A stretch of DNA of 64,000 bases, from the NCBI RefSeq assembly GCF_021442385.1, contig NZ_MUZA01000001.1:62001-126000 (forward strand), written 5' to 3'. This document shows, piece after piece, positions 9,073-17,833 of the stretch. Position numbers and translations under genes: made by a program. Origin of the DNA: Micromonospora sp. MH99. GTDB lineage: Bacteria > Actinomycetota > Actinomycetes > Mycobacteriales > Micromonosporaceae. The notes beneath the pieces were generated by a model, which had not been told where the DNA came from, searched no databases, and saw nothing but the letters and a program-made list of their open reading frames with translations. Each line of letters begins with the position of its first letter. The first letter of the stretch is position 1.

Positions 9073-10281
9073 TCAGGTCCGGTCCCCGGTCCAGGCCGCT
9101 TCGAGGATCGCGGTCAGGCTGGCGGTGTCGGTCGGGCCCGGATGGTTCTGGATCAAGCGGGTGACGCCACTGGCCATCTCCGCGAAACGCGGGAGATCGG
9201 CGCGTGCCACGCCGATGTCCGCCAGGGTGGCAGGAATGCCGATGTCGGCAAGGAGTCCGTCGAGCCAGGTGAGGAACGTTTGCGCGGCCTCGGCATCCGA
9301 GGCGTCGGCCACGTCGAGCCCGCACACCCCGGCGAGGATGGCCAACCGGTCGGCGATCGCATCCCTGGCCGCGTCCAGCGCGTACGGCAGGAGCAGCCCG
9401 ACACCCAGGCCGTGTGGCGTGTGCGTGGCCGCGCCGATGGGGTACTGGAGGGCGTGCGGGGCCGCGTTGCCCGCATGGGAGAAGGCGAGCCCGGCGAGCA
9501 TGGACCCGTAGGACATGTCCGCGCGCGCGTCCGTGTCGCCGCCGTCGGTGACCGCACGACGCAGGCTACGGGCGATCCGCTCCGCGGCCAGGAGCGCGTA
9601 GTGGTCGGTGATCGGGTTGCGGCCGAGGAAGACCTGCTCCACCGGGTCGCGCGGTCCGTGGGGCCGGGGTCGCGCGGTGTAGCTCTCCACCGCGTGACAG
9701 AACGCGTCGATTCCGGAGTGGGCGGTGACGGTCGCCGGGCAGGTGTAGGTGAGTTCGGGGTCGACGATGGCGAAGTCGGGCACGATGTGGACGCTGGAGA
9801 CCCCCACCTTCAGCGCGCGGTCCGGGTCGGTCAACACCGAGACGGGTGTGAGCTCGGAACCGGTGCCTGACGTCGTCGGGACAGCGACGAGAGGAACCGT
9901 CGGCCCCGGCACCTTCGACTCGCCGTAGAAGTCGCGCGGCGTCCCACCGTGGCGCCGGATGACGCCGACGATCTTGGCGAGGTCGATCACCGTGCCACCC
10001 CCGATGGCGAGGATGACGTTGGCGTCCACCTCGGCGGCGGCCGAGACGGCCAGGGCGACATCGGTGAGCGGCACGTCCGGAGTCGCGTCGGAGAACACCG
10101 CGACGACCTCGACCGTGTCCCGCACGGCGGCCACGATCTCGGCCACGCCCGGCTGCCCCAGCAGAACCTGGTCGGTCACGATGAGGACCCGCGAGCCACT
10201 CTCGGCCACCACTCGTGGGATGTTCTGCGCGACCCCTTCGCCGACGATCAGCTGGCGTGGTCCGCGGACGGTCTCAAGCAT
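9073..10281 (-). CDS. Iron-containing alcohol dehydrogenase
   Basis: A 402-residue group III alcohol dehydrogenase. The nucleotide-binding half contains AIGGGTVIDLAK and PTTSGTGSE. The metal-binding half has TAHSGIDAFCHAVE (Asp and His ligands) and NAAPHALQYPIGAATHTPHG (two further His ligands). The family oxidises alcohols or hydroxy acids with NAD(P); members include 4-hydroxybutyrate dehydrogenase, maleylacetate reductase and 1,3-propanediol dehydrogenase, and sequence alone does not separate them. It is last in an operon after the aldehyde dehydrogenase, which could take its aldehyde product. The ATG at 10281 follows a GAGAG ribosome binding site inside the small upstream ORF. Confidence 0.93.
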   Translation of the reverse strand: MLETVRGPRQLIVGEGVAQNIPRVVAESGSRVLIVTDQVLLGQPGVAEIVAAVRDTVEVVAVFSDATPDVPLTDVALAVSAAAEVDANVILAIGGGTVIDLAKIVGVIRRHGGTPRDFYGESKVPGPTVPLVAVPTTSGTGSELTPVSVLTDPDRALKVGVSSVHIVPDFAIVDPELTYTCPATVTAHSGIDAFCHAVESYTARPRPHGPRDPVEQVFLGRNPITDHYALLAAERIARSLRRAVTDGGDTDARADMSYGSMLAGLAFSHAGNAAPHALQYPIGAATHTPHGLGVGLLLPYALDAARDAIADRLAILAGVCGLDVADASDAEAAQTFLTWLDGLLADIGIPATLADIGVARADLPRFAEMASGVTRLIQNHPGPTDTASLTAILEAAWTGDRT

Positions 10282-10282
10282 G

Positions 10283-10423
10283 TCAGTGCCTCTCTCGAAC
10301 GTCGGCGGCGATGTGCTGGGCGAGCGACCGGGTCACCCGCGCGACCCCGACGGCGTCGGCAGGGTTGGCCGCCCGGATGGCGCGGACGCGCGCGCCGGGC
10401 GGCCGGAGCAGCAGGGCGGTCAC
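10283..10423 (-). CDS. Possible 46-residue ORF coupled between ALDH and ADH genes
   Basis: A GTG codon at 10423 overlaps the aldehyde dehydrogenase stop by three bases (GTGA). The frame stays open for 46 codons, ending one base before the alcohol dehydrogenase ATG. The product would begin MTALLLRPPGARVRAIRAAN and is Arg/Ala rich. The tight overlap at both ends mirrors the coupled junctions of this locus and supports translation, but the composition is equally compatible with a spacer or with the tail of a lost gene. No family was recognised. Confidence 0.35.
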   Translation of the reverse strand: MTALLLRPPGARVRAIRAANPADAVGVARVTRSLAQHIAADVRERH

Positions 10424-11880
10424 GGCAGGTCGATCGCCGCGTAGGTGAGGTCGAGGTATTCGAGGATGCCCTCGTGCGACCCCTCCTTGCCGATCCCGGA
10501 CTGCTTGACGCCTCCGAACGGAGCCGACGGGTCCGATATGAGGCCGCGGTTGATGCCGATCATTCCCGTGTCCAGCCCCTCGGTGAACCGGAGCGCCCGC
10601 TGGAGGTTCCGGGTGAAGACGTATCCGACTAGGCCGTGTTCCGTGTCGTTGGCCTTCGCCAGCACCTCGTCGTCGGACGTGAACGAGATGATCGGCGCCA
10701 CCGGGCCGAAGATCTCCGCCCGCAGCATCCGCGCGTCGTCGGGCACGTCGACGAGGACCGTCGGCGGGTAGAAGTGGCCGGGTCCGTCCGAGCGCTCGCC
10801 GCCCACCAATACCCGCGCGCCGCGTTCGACAGCGTCGGCGACCAGCTCGTCGATCGTGGCGACCGAGGCCTCGTCGATCAACGCTCCGACGTCCACGCCG
10901 TCGTCGAGACCATGGCCCACCGACAGCGCGCCCATCCGCTCGGCGAAGCGCGCCGTGAACTCCTCGCGCACCGGCTCCTCGACGTAGATCCGGTTGGCCG
11001 CGATGCAGGACTCCCCGATGTTGCGCATCTTGGCCACCATGGCCCCGTCGAGCGCGACGTCCAGGTCAGCGTCCGCACACACGATCAAGGCCGCGTTGCC
11101 GCCCAGTTCCATTGACGTACGCAGCACGTTGTCCGCGGCCTGCCGGAGCAGTACGCGCCCGACCTCGGTCGACCCGGTGAACGAGAGCTTGCGGGTCCGA
11201 CTGTCGGCCAGCAGGGCGGAGACCACCTTGCCGGAACGCTTGGTGGTCACCACGTTGACGACGCCCGGGGGGACGCCGACCTCCTCCATGATGCGGGCCA
11301 GGAACAGCATGGTCAGTGGCGTCTGGGCGGCCGGCTTGGTGATCGTCGTGCAGCCCGCGGCCAGCGCAGGAGCGATCTTGCGGGCACCCATTGCCAACGG
11401 AAAGTTCCAGGGCGTCACGAAGACGCACGGTCCGACCGGCTTCGGCACGGTGAGGATGCGGTACCCACCTGCGGGAGCGACGCTGTAGCGCCCCTCGACG
11501 CGCACCGCCTCCTCGGCGAACCAACGGAAGAACTCGGCGCCGTAGGCCACCTCCGCCCGAGCCTCGGCGAGCGGCTTGCCCATCTCGAGCGTGATCAGCC
11601 GGGCGACCTCCTCGGTTCGCTCGGTCAGCGCCCGGTACGTCGCGGTCAACAGCTCTGACCGTTTCCGGGGCGGGGTCGCCGCCCACCGCGCCATTGCCGT
11701 GCTCGCCGCGTCCAGAGCGGCGAGCCCGTCACCGACGTCGGCGTCCGCCACCTCGGCGATGGTCTTGCCGGTGGCCGGGTCCTCGACGGCGAAGGTGGCT
11801 CCGCTTGCGGCGTCGCGCCAGGCGTCGCCGATCCGGAGCCGCCGGTGCTCGGGGGCCAGGACGTTCATCGGGTCACTCAT
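10420..11880 (-). CDS. NAD(P)-dependent aldehyde dehydrogenase, succinate-semialdehyde dehydrogenase type
   Basis: A 486-residue ALDH superfamily enzyme of normal length. It shows VTPWNFPLAM (cofactor site), KPAAQTPL, FTGSTEVGR, the catalytic glutamate in MELGGNAALIV and a cysteine in the conserved loop NIGESCIAANRIYV, the characteristic form of SSADH/GabD proteins. The likely reaction is oxidation of succinate semialdehyde (or a similar short aldehyde) to the acid. It is the first gene of a unit with the small ORF and the iron-type dehydrogenase, downstream of the importer operon on the same strand. The substrate is inferred from family resemblance and context. Confidence 0.92.
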   Translation of the reverse strand: MSDPMNVLAPEHRRLRIGDAWRDAASGATFAVEDPATGKTIAEVADADVGDGLAALDAASTAMARWAATPPRKRSELLTATYRALTERTEEVARLITLEMGKPLAEARAEVAYGAEFFRWFAEEAVRVEGRYSVAPAGGYRILTVPKPVGPCVFVTPWNFPLAMGARKIAPALAAGCTTITKPAAQTPLTMLFLARIMEEVGVPPGVVNVVTTKRSGKVVSALLADSRTRKLSFTGSTEVGRVLLRQAADNVLRTSMELGGNAALIVCADADLDVALDGAMVAKMRNIGESCIAANRIYVEEPVREEFTARFAERMGALSVGHGLDDGVDVGALIDEASVATIDELVADAVERGARVLVGGERSDGPGHFYPPTVLVDVPDDARMLRAEIFGPVAPIISFTSDDEVLAKANDTEHGLVGYVFTRNLQRALRFTEGLDTGMIGINRGLISDPSAPFGGVKQSGIGKEGSHEGILEYLDLTYAAIDLP

Positions 11881-12068
11881 CGCGTCGCCTCCTGTGATCT
11901 TCTTGGTGATGTCCGGCGTGCCGCAGCGATCGCGCTGTGCGCGCAGACGGACGGGTCACCCGCCCTCGTCGGGGGCGAGGTTCGTCGAGCGCGTCGAATG
12001 GGGCAGTGGCCCGGTCGGCGGGGCGACGCCCGGCACCACCGATCGCCACTGCCGTCTCGGCGTCCCGG

Positions 12069-13145
12069 TTACCGCCCAGCCTCGGACAGCGACAGCCCGG
12101 TGTCCGCGTCGAACAGGTGCGCCCGGTCCAGGTCGACCGTGACCTGCAGCCGTTCGCCCGGCGTACCGGTGACGGTGGGCCGGGCCTTGACCTTGACGAT
12201 CTTCGTCCCCACTCGGACGTCGACAAGCGTCCGGTCACCGAGCGGCTCGAGCCCGTAGAGTTCCCCCGACAACGACGCGTTCCCACGCTGCTCGACGGAC
12301 AGGTCCTCAGCTCGCAGGCCCAGCAGCAGCGCACGACCGTCCTCGGCAGTGGTCCAGTGGGGCCGTGGCAGCGTCCAGCCCTCCGCGCCGACCAGACGAT
12401 CTCCCTCGGCGCGGCAGGCGAGCAGGCTGATCGGCGGGCTCCCGACGAATCCCGCCACCCACTGGTTGGCGGGACGTTCGTACACCTCGGTCGGCGTTCC
12501 GACCTGTTGCACCTTGCCCTCCTTGAGGACCGCGACCTGGTCGGCCATGGACAGCGCCTCGACCTGGTCGTTGGTCACGTAGACGAACGTCGCTCCGAGG
12601 CTCCGGTGGATGCGGGTGAGCTCGGTGCGCATCTCGACGCGGAGCTTGAGGTCGAGGTTCGTCAGCGGCTCGTCCATGAGAAACGCGCGCGGGCGACGGA
12701 CCAGCGCCCGGGCCAGGGCGACACGCTGCATCTCACCGCCCGACAACTGCGCGGGACGACGCTGCAGCAGACGTTCGATGTGCAGCAGGCTCGACATCTG
12801 CTCGACCGCGGTGGTGATCTCACTGGAAGAACAGCGGCGTGCCCGCAGGGGCGACGCGATGTTCTCGTACACCGTGTGTCGCGGGTAGAGGGCGTAGCTC
12901 TGGAAGACCATCGCCAGGTCGCGTGCGGCCGGGGTGTCACCTGTGGCGTCTCTCCCGTCCAGGTGCACCGACCCGGCGTCGAGCTTCTCCAGGCCGGCGA
13001 TCGCTCGCAGGGTCGTGGTCTTGCCTGCCCCGGAGGGCCCGAGCACGACGAAGAACGAGCCGTCCGGCACGTCCAGCGTCACCCCGTCCAGGGCCTGGAC
13101 CTTCCCGAAGGACTTGCTCAGCCCGCGCGCTGCCACGGTTCCCAT
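12069..13145 (-). CDS. ABC importer ATP-binding protein with Asn in place of the H-loop His
   Basis: A 358-residue MalK/UgpC-like ATPase with Walker A GPSGAGKTTT, signature LSGGEMQRVALARAL, Walker B FLMDEPLTNLD and a C-terminal OB-fold regulatory domain. The H-loop reads VYVTNDQVEAL: residue 192 is Asn (codon at 12570-12572), whereas the neighbouring paralogue has the canonical His in VYVTHDQVEAM. The switch histidine is normally needed for ATP hydrolysis. The gene overlaps the preceding ATPase by four bases. Two unlike ATPases in one importer operon resemble the glycerol transporter GlpSTPQV of rhizobia, suggesting an asymmetric heterodimer with one weak site. Confidence 0.92.
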   Translation of the reverse strand: MGTVAARGLSKSFGKVQALDGVTLDVPDGSFFVVLGPSGAGKTTTLRAIAGLEKLDAGSVHLDGRDATGDTPAARDLAMVFQSYALYPRHTVYENIASPLRARRCSSSEITTAVEQMSSLLHIERLLQRRPAQLSGGEMQRVALARALVRRPRAFLMDEPLTNLDLKLRVEMRTELTRIHRSLGATFVYVTNDQVEALSMADQVAVLKEGKVQQVGTPTEVYERPANQWVAGFVGSPPISLLACRAEGDRLVGAEGWTLPRPHWTTAEDGRALLLGLRAEDLSVEQRGNASLSGELYGLEPLGDRTLVDVRVGTKIVKVKARPTVTGTPGERLQVTVDLDRAHLFDADTGLSLSEAGR

Positions 13146-14212
13146 CAGGCCACCAGCTCTTCCGTGCGCACGTCGTAGACCGCCGGGGTCCCGCCGGTGT
13201 GCCGCAGCCCGACCTTCGCGTCAGCGGCGAAACGGACGGTCGGTGGCATCCGAACCCGTACGTCGCGCTCGCCGCCGTGGTCGACCACGTAGATGATTTC
13301 GTCGCCCAGCCACTCCGCCGAGACCACGCGGGCCGGGACAGTGCCGTCCGCCCCTGGCTCGGTGACTTCCAGCGCCTCCGGCCGTACGCCCGCCACCAGG
13401 CGAGCGTCGCGCGGCAGACCGGGCGGTGGCGTGAGGACCAGGCCGCCCTGACCGCGCAGCTTCCCGTCGGCCACCTCCACCTCGATCAGGTTCATCGGCG
13501 GGGAGCCGATGAACGCGGCGCAGAAGAGACTCGCCGGCCGGTCGTACACCTCCAGCGGCGTGCCGATCTGCTCGACGCGGCCCTTGTTGAGGATGGCGAT
13601 CCGGTGACCGAGCGACATCGCCTCGACCTGGTCGTGGGTGACATAGACCATGGTCGCCCCCAGTTCCCCCTGCAGGTGCTTGATCTCCGTGCGCATGTCC
13701 GCTCTCAGTTCCGCGTCCAGATTGGTGAGAGGTTCGTCCATGAGGAATGCGCGCGGCCGTCGCACCAGGGCGCGAGCGAGCGCGACGCGCTGCTGCTCCC
13801 CACCGGACAGCTGGCGCGGTCGCCGGTCCAGGAGCGGTCCGAGCCGCATCAGCCGGGCGGCCTCCTCGACCCGCTCGCGCACCTCCGCCTTGGGCAGCCC
13901 TTCGGCCCGCAGGGGGAACGCCAGGTTGTCGCGGGTCCGCAGGTGCGGGTAGAGCGCGTAGAACTGGAACACCATGGCGATGTCGCGCTCGGCGGGCGGC
14001 AGGTCGTTGACGAGCGTGTCGCCGATGCGGATGTCGCCAGTCGTCTGCCTTTCCAGGCCGGCGATGGCCCGCAGCGTGGTCGTCTTGCCGCAACCCGAAG
14101 GGCCGAGCATCACGAACAGCTCGCCATCGCCGATGGACAGGTCCACGTGATCAACCGCTACCGTCCCGTCCGGGTAGCGCTTGTGCAGTGCGTTCACCTC
14201 GATGCCCGCCAT
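13145..14212 (-). CDS. ABC importer ATP-binding protein (canonical ATPase)
   Basis: A 355-residue MalK/UgpC-type ATPase with Walker A GPSGCGKTTT, Q-loop VFQFYALYPH, signature LSGGEQQRVALARAL, Walker B FLMDEPLTNLD, an intact H-loop VYVTHDQVEAM and a C-terminal regulatory OB-like domain. The start is ATG 14212 (MAGIEVNALHKRYPDG), overlapping the permease stop by four bases; its own stop overlaps the next ATPase start by four bases. It energises import through the two permeases upstream. With its divergent partner it probably forms a heterodimeric motor. Confidence 0.95.
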   Translation of the reverse strand: MAGIEVNALHKRYPDGTVAVDHVDLSIGDGELFVMLGPSGCGKTTTLRAIAGLERQTTGDIRIGDTLVNDLPPAERDIAMVFQFYALYPHLRTRDNLAFPLRAEGLPKAEVRERVEEAARLMRLGPLLDRRPRQLSGGEQQRVALARALVRRPRAFLMDEPLTNLDAELRADMRTEIKHLQGELGATMVYVTHDQVEAMSLGHRIAILNKGRVEQIGTPLEVYDRPASLFCAAFIGSPPMNLIEVEVADGKLRGQGGLVLTPPPGLPRDARLVAGVRPEALEVTEPGADGTVPARVVSAEWLGDEIIYVVDHGGERDVRVRMPPTVRFAADAKVGLRHTGGTPAVYDVRTEELVA

Positions 14213-15123
14213 CAGCGTCGCACCGCCCCGAGCGTCACACCGGCGATGAGATGCTTGCGCACCAGGTACGCGAAGACCAGCACCGGTAGGGCGAACACCA
14301 CGGAGGCGGCGGCCACGAGACCCCAGTCCGTCGTGGTGCCACCGATGAGGCCGGCGATGGCGGGCGGAGCCGTCCGCACGTCGTCGCTGGAGGTCAGGAA
14401 GATGGCGAACACGAACTCGTTCCACGAGAAGATGAGTGCGAAGACCGCCGTCGCGGCGATGCCGGGCACGAGCAGGGGGAGGGTGAATTTCCAGAACGCC
14501 TGCAGACGGGTGTAGCCGTCGAGCATTGCGGCATCCTCGTACTCCGCGGGCACCTCGTCGACGAACCCCTTCATCATCCAGATCGTGAACGGGACGTTGA
14601 ACGCGGCGTAGATGAGGATCAGCCCGAGCTTGCTGTCGATGAGTCCGACCTGGCGGTACATGAGGAAGATCGGGATCACCACCACCACGGGCGGCATGAA
14701 GCGGGTGGACAGGATGAAGAACAGTTGGTCCTTCTTGGCCTTCACGGCGAAGCGTGAGTAGGCCCAGGCCGCCGGCACCCCCAGCACGGTGGCCAGCACC
14801 GTGGAGACCCCCGCGACCACCGCGGAGTTGAGGAACGAGACGGACAGGGCCGAGCGACCGCCATCGGGAGCGACGAACACGTCCCTGTAGTGCTCCAGTG
14901 TGACTCTGAAGTCGAAGAACTTCGCCGGGATGGCGTAGACGTCCCGGTTCTCCTTGATGGACGTCTCGATCATCCACAGCACCGGAAAGAGCATCACGAC
15001 GGCCAGCACGATCAGCAGCGCGACCTCCAGCCCGGAGCGGCCCCGGCCGCCGAGGCGGCGCGCGGGGGGCGAGTGATCCCGGGCAGGACCTGTGGACACG
15101 GCCTCGTCAACGGAGACGGCCAT
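14212..15123 (-). CDS. Carbohydrate ABC transporter permease (MalG type)
   Basis: A 303-residue inner membrane protein with six predicted membrane segments after a charged N-terminus. The EAA-type loop that contacts the ATPase is visible as DEVPAEYEDAAMLDGYTRLQ. Sequence features are those of the CUT1 family second permease. ATG 15123 overlaps the stop of the first permease, and its stop overlaps the ATPase start, so the four transport genes are translationally coupled. The substrate is probably a polyol, sugar or small hydroxylated compound, inferred only from family and context. Confidence 0.94.
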   Translation of the reverse strand: MAVSVDEAVSTGPARDHSPPARRLGGRGRSGLEVALLIVLAVVMLFPVLWMIETSIKENRDVYAIPAKFFDFRVTLEHYRDVFVAPDGGRSALSVSFLNSAVVAGVSTVLATVLGVPAAWAYSRFAVKAKKDQLFFILSTRFMPPVVVVIPIFLMYRQVGLIDSKLGLILIYAAFNVPFTIWMMKGFVDEVPAEYEDAAMLDGYTRLQAFWKFTLPLLVPGIAATAVFALIFSWNEFVFAIFLTSSDDVRTAPPAIAGLIGGTTTDWGLVAAASVVFALPVLVFAYLVRKHLIAGVTLGAVRR

Positions 15124-16073
15124 CAGTCCTCCTTGAGCTTGTTCAGGTAGCGCAGGTACAACTGCGTGAGGACGATGACGACGAGGACCATGAGAATCCC
15201 GTACGCCGACGCGGTTCCGGTGTTGAAGCCCAGGAACGCCACCTTGTAGACGTGGAACGACAACGTCTCGGTGGAGACGCCCGGGCCTCCGTTGGTGAGG
15301 ATGTAGACGAGGTCGAACAGCCGGAAGGCCTCGATGGCCCGGAACATCACGGCAATGAGGAGCAGCGGCCACACCAGGGGAAGAGTGATGGTGCGGAACC
15401 GGAACCACTCGGACGCCCGGTCGATCGAGGCGGCCTCGTACAGGTACTTGGGAACCGCCGTCAGGCCCGCGAGCGCGATGAGCATGATGAACGGCGTCCA
15501 CTGCCAGGTGTCGACCACGACCAGGGAGATCAGTGCCGTCCGCTGCCGGGTGAGCCACTCCACCTGCCCCAGGCCGAGCGACCCGAGCATGCTGTTGATC
15601 ACGCCGAACTGCGCGTCGAGCATGAATCGCCAGAACAGCCCGACCACGACCGGCGACAGCATCATCGGCACCAGGAACAGAGTGGTCAGCACTCCTCGCC
15701 CGTGCGTACGCCGTGAGATCAGGTAGGCGATGCCGAAACCGAGCACGGTCTGCAGGCCGACCGCGCCGATCACGTAGATCAACGTCGTCAGGGCCCTCTG
15801 GTGGACCTGCGCCGACGTCAGGATGGCGGTGTAGTTCCCGAACCCGATGAAATTGGCGGGCCCACCGCGGGTGGCCGAGTAGTCGGTGAAGGACAGGTAC
15901 AACGCCCACAGCAACGGGAACACCGACATGGCGAGCAACAGCAGCAGCGCGGGGGAGATGAAGCCCACGGCGAGCCCGCGGTCGGTCAGCCGGCGGGACC
16001 GACCCGGCGCAGGTGGCGGCACGGACGCCACCTGCCCGGGGTTGTCGGTCGTCAGAGGGACGGGGTCACTCAC
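15123..16073 (-). CDS. Carbohydrate ABC transporter permease (MalF type)
   Basis: A 316-residue integral membrane permease with six hydrophobic segments. It contains the EAA motif region VPKYLYEAASIDRASEWFRFRTITLPL near residue 215. The GTG at 16073 (VSDPVPLTTDN) was chosen because it overlaps the binding-protein stop as GTGA and because residues upstream in the same frame are arginine-rich antisense-like sequence. It pairs with the downstream MalG-type permease to form the channel of the importer. Confidence 0.94.
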   Translation of the reverse strand: MSDPVPLTTDNPGQVASVPPPAPGRSRRLTDRGLAVGFISPALLLLLAMSVFPLLWALYLSFTDYSATRGGPANFIGFGNYTAILTSAQVHQRALTTLIYVIGAVGLQTVLGFGIAYLISRRTHGRGVLTTLFLVPMMLSPVVVGLFWRFMLDAQFGVINSMLGSLGLGQVEWLTRQRTALISLVVVDTWQWTPFIMLIALAGLTAVPKYLYEAASIDRASEWFRFRTITLPLVWPLLLIAVMFRAIEAFRLFDLVYILTNGGPGVSTETLSFHVYKVAFLGFNTGTASAYGILMVLVVIVLTQLYLRYLNKLKED

Positions 16074-17503
16074 AGTCCGCCGCCGCCCTTGCGGCCGCTG
16101 GAGTCGAGCACACCCTGCTGCTCCTTGGCGATGTCGTCGAGCGCATCCTTCGGCTTCTTCGCGCCGTTGAGCGCCGCGTTCACGTTGGTGTTCTCGATGT
16201 CGACGAGGCGCGCGTACTCGGGCACGTTCCACATGTCCCGCATCCGCGGCACCGAGTCCGTGTACACCTGGTTGAAGGGCCCGGCGTTGAGGAACTCGGG
16301 CGACTGCAGGGCGTCCGTACGTGAGGGCACGCCACCAGCCGCTGCCCACTTCTTCTGAACATCAGCCTGCTCGAACCACTTCATGAAGTTCAGGGCCTCG
16401 GCCTGGTTGGCCGCGGAGGAGTAGGCCGACACGTGCATCCCCATGCCGCCCAGAGGGACCAGGTTCGTCTTCTGGCTCGGCAGGGTGGCGAAGCCCAGCT
16501 TGTCGAGAATCTGCTCCCGCGTGGTGCCGAGCGTCGACTGCTTCGGGTCCAGCAGCCCGCCGCTCGCGGCGATCCAGTTGAACGCGATGCAGGCCTTGCC
16601 CTGGGCTACCGCCGCGTTCACCTCGTCGATGAACCAGTTGCCGGAGCCCTTGGCGGTCAGCGGCTTCATCTTGTTGACCAGGACGTCCATCGCCTCCTGG
16701 CCGGCGGCGTCGTTGAGGACGCCGTTGATCTTGCGGGCCTTGGCGTCCCAGAGGTTGCCGCCGTAGACGCCGTTGACCGTGTTGTAGGTGACGGCCGCGG
16801 CGTCGGAGCCGTTGGCCTGGTGGAACGCCAGCCCGCTGACGCCAGGATTCTCCGCCTGGCACTTCTCGGCGACTGAGATCATCTGGTCCCAGGTCTGCGG
16901 AGGCTTGTCACCGATCAGGTCCTTGCGGTAGATCATCGTCCAGGTGTCGCCGAGCAGCGGCAGCCCGTACAGGCTGGCGTTCTCGTCGCGTTTGCCCGTC
17001 TCCGCCTGGGGGAACTGGCCGTAGGCCGCCAGGAGGTACGGGTTGTAGGCCGCGACGTCGATGTTCTGCTTGACGAAGTCGGTGAGGTCGAGGATGTTGC
17101 CGTTCGTCACGGCCTCGCCGATGTGCTGCGAGTCCAGGATCGCGATGTCGAAGTCGGTCTTGTGCGCGGCGAACTGGGTGAACATCGCGTCGTGCCAGTT
17201 GGCGTTCGGCACGGTGTTGACCTTGATGGTCGTGTTCGGCCGTTCTTTCTTGTACTCGGCGTTCGCGAAGGCTTCCAGTGCCTTGGCGGGGGGCCAGTCG
17301 AACCAGATGAAGCTGAGAGTCAGCGGGTCCTTGGTGAGTTCCGGGATGGTCGCCGGCGCCTTGGGGGCGCTCGCCTTCTCGCCGTCGTCCTTGCCGTCGC
17401 CGCATGCCGTCACGGTCGTGGCGACCAGCAGCAGGGCCGCCGCCGCCAGCCGCGCCTTTCGGCCGGGAACGGACATGATTCCTATTCGCTTCGGATTCCG
17501 CAT
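16070..17503 (-). CDS. Extracellular solute-binding lipoprotein of CUT1 ABC importer
   Basis: A 477-residue family 1 solute-binding protein. The N-terminus has positive charges, a hydrophobic core (LAAAALLLVATTVTAC) and a lipobox cysteine, so the mature protein is tethered outside the membrane. Conserved segments include FDIAILDSQHIGEAV, GLPLLGDTWTMIYRKDL and GGMGMHVSAYS. It is the first gene of the importer operon and is divergent from the GntR regulator 330 bases away. ATG 17503 is used; ATG 17476 with a closer AGGA site is an alternative. The ligand is unknown. Confidence 0.94.
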   Translation of the reverse strand: MRNPKRIGIMSVPGRKARLAAAALLLVATTVTACGDGKDDGEKASAPKAPATIPELTKDPLTLSFIWFDWPPAKALEAFANAEYKKERPNTTIKVNTVPNANWHDAMFTQFAAHKTDFDIAILDSQHIGEAVTNGNILDLTDFVKQNIDVAAYNPYLLAAYGQFPQAETGKRDENASLYGLPLLGDTWTMIYRKDLIGDKPPQTWDQMISVAEKCQAENPGVSGLAFHQANGSDAAAVTYNTVNGVYGGNLWDAKARKINGVLNDAAGQEAMDVLVNKMKPLTAKGSGNWFIDEVNAAVAQGKACIAFNWIAASGGLLDPKQSTLGTTREQILDKLGFATLPSQKTNLVPLGGMGMHVSAYSSAANQAEALNFMKWFEQADVQKKWAAAGGVPSRTDALQSPEFLNAGPFNQVYTDSVPRMRDMWNVPEYARLVDIENTNVNAALNGAKKPKDALDDIAKEQQGVLDSSGRKGGGGL

Positions 17504-17833
17504 GTTCTCGCCTGCTTTCTGGGTGGGAACTTCTAGAGCCTCGCTATGCGCTTCGCCGAGCAGTTGCTGGGTTGTTCAGGCGTGTCGCTGGACTGTCGCG
17601 GGGGTCGACCCGGGGGTCGGCGTCACGAGTACGCCGCCATGTGCTGGGTCTGCAGACCGTCGGGCAGTCCTCCAGGTGATCGAAGTCGCCGTGGCGGGTG
17701 GTTCCGCGATGATGGAGGATGAAGATCATCCGTCGCATTTCCTATACGATCCGGGTGGGGGCGTCAGCATGCCGCAGCGTCGTGACTGGTGTCAACAGGT
17801 TCCCGAAGGCGCAAGAAAGGACCTCAGGTCACG
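17504..17833. other. Divergent regulatory region between importer operon and GntR gene
   Basis: A 330-bp intergenic region holding promoters in both directions. Apart from the inverted repeat at 17717-17731 no gene or RNA was recognised. The GntR start has an AGG site shortly before ATG 17834. Confidence 0.6.
17717..17731. promoter_or_regulatory. Inverted repeat GGATGA-N3-TCATCC, candidate GntR operator
   Basis: A perfect 6-bp inverted repeat with a 3-bp spacer sits about 100 bp upstream of the FCD-family regulator and 214 bp upstream of the solute-binding protein. FCD regulators bind short dyads in such divergent regions. It is only loosely similar to the GATC dyads before the DJ-1 gene. 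Confidence 0.35.
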
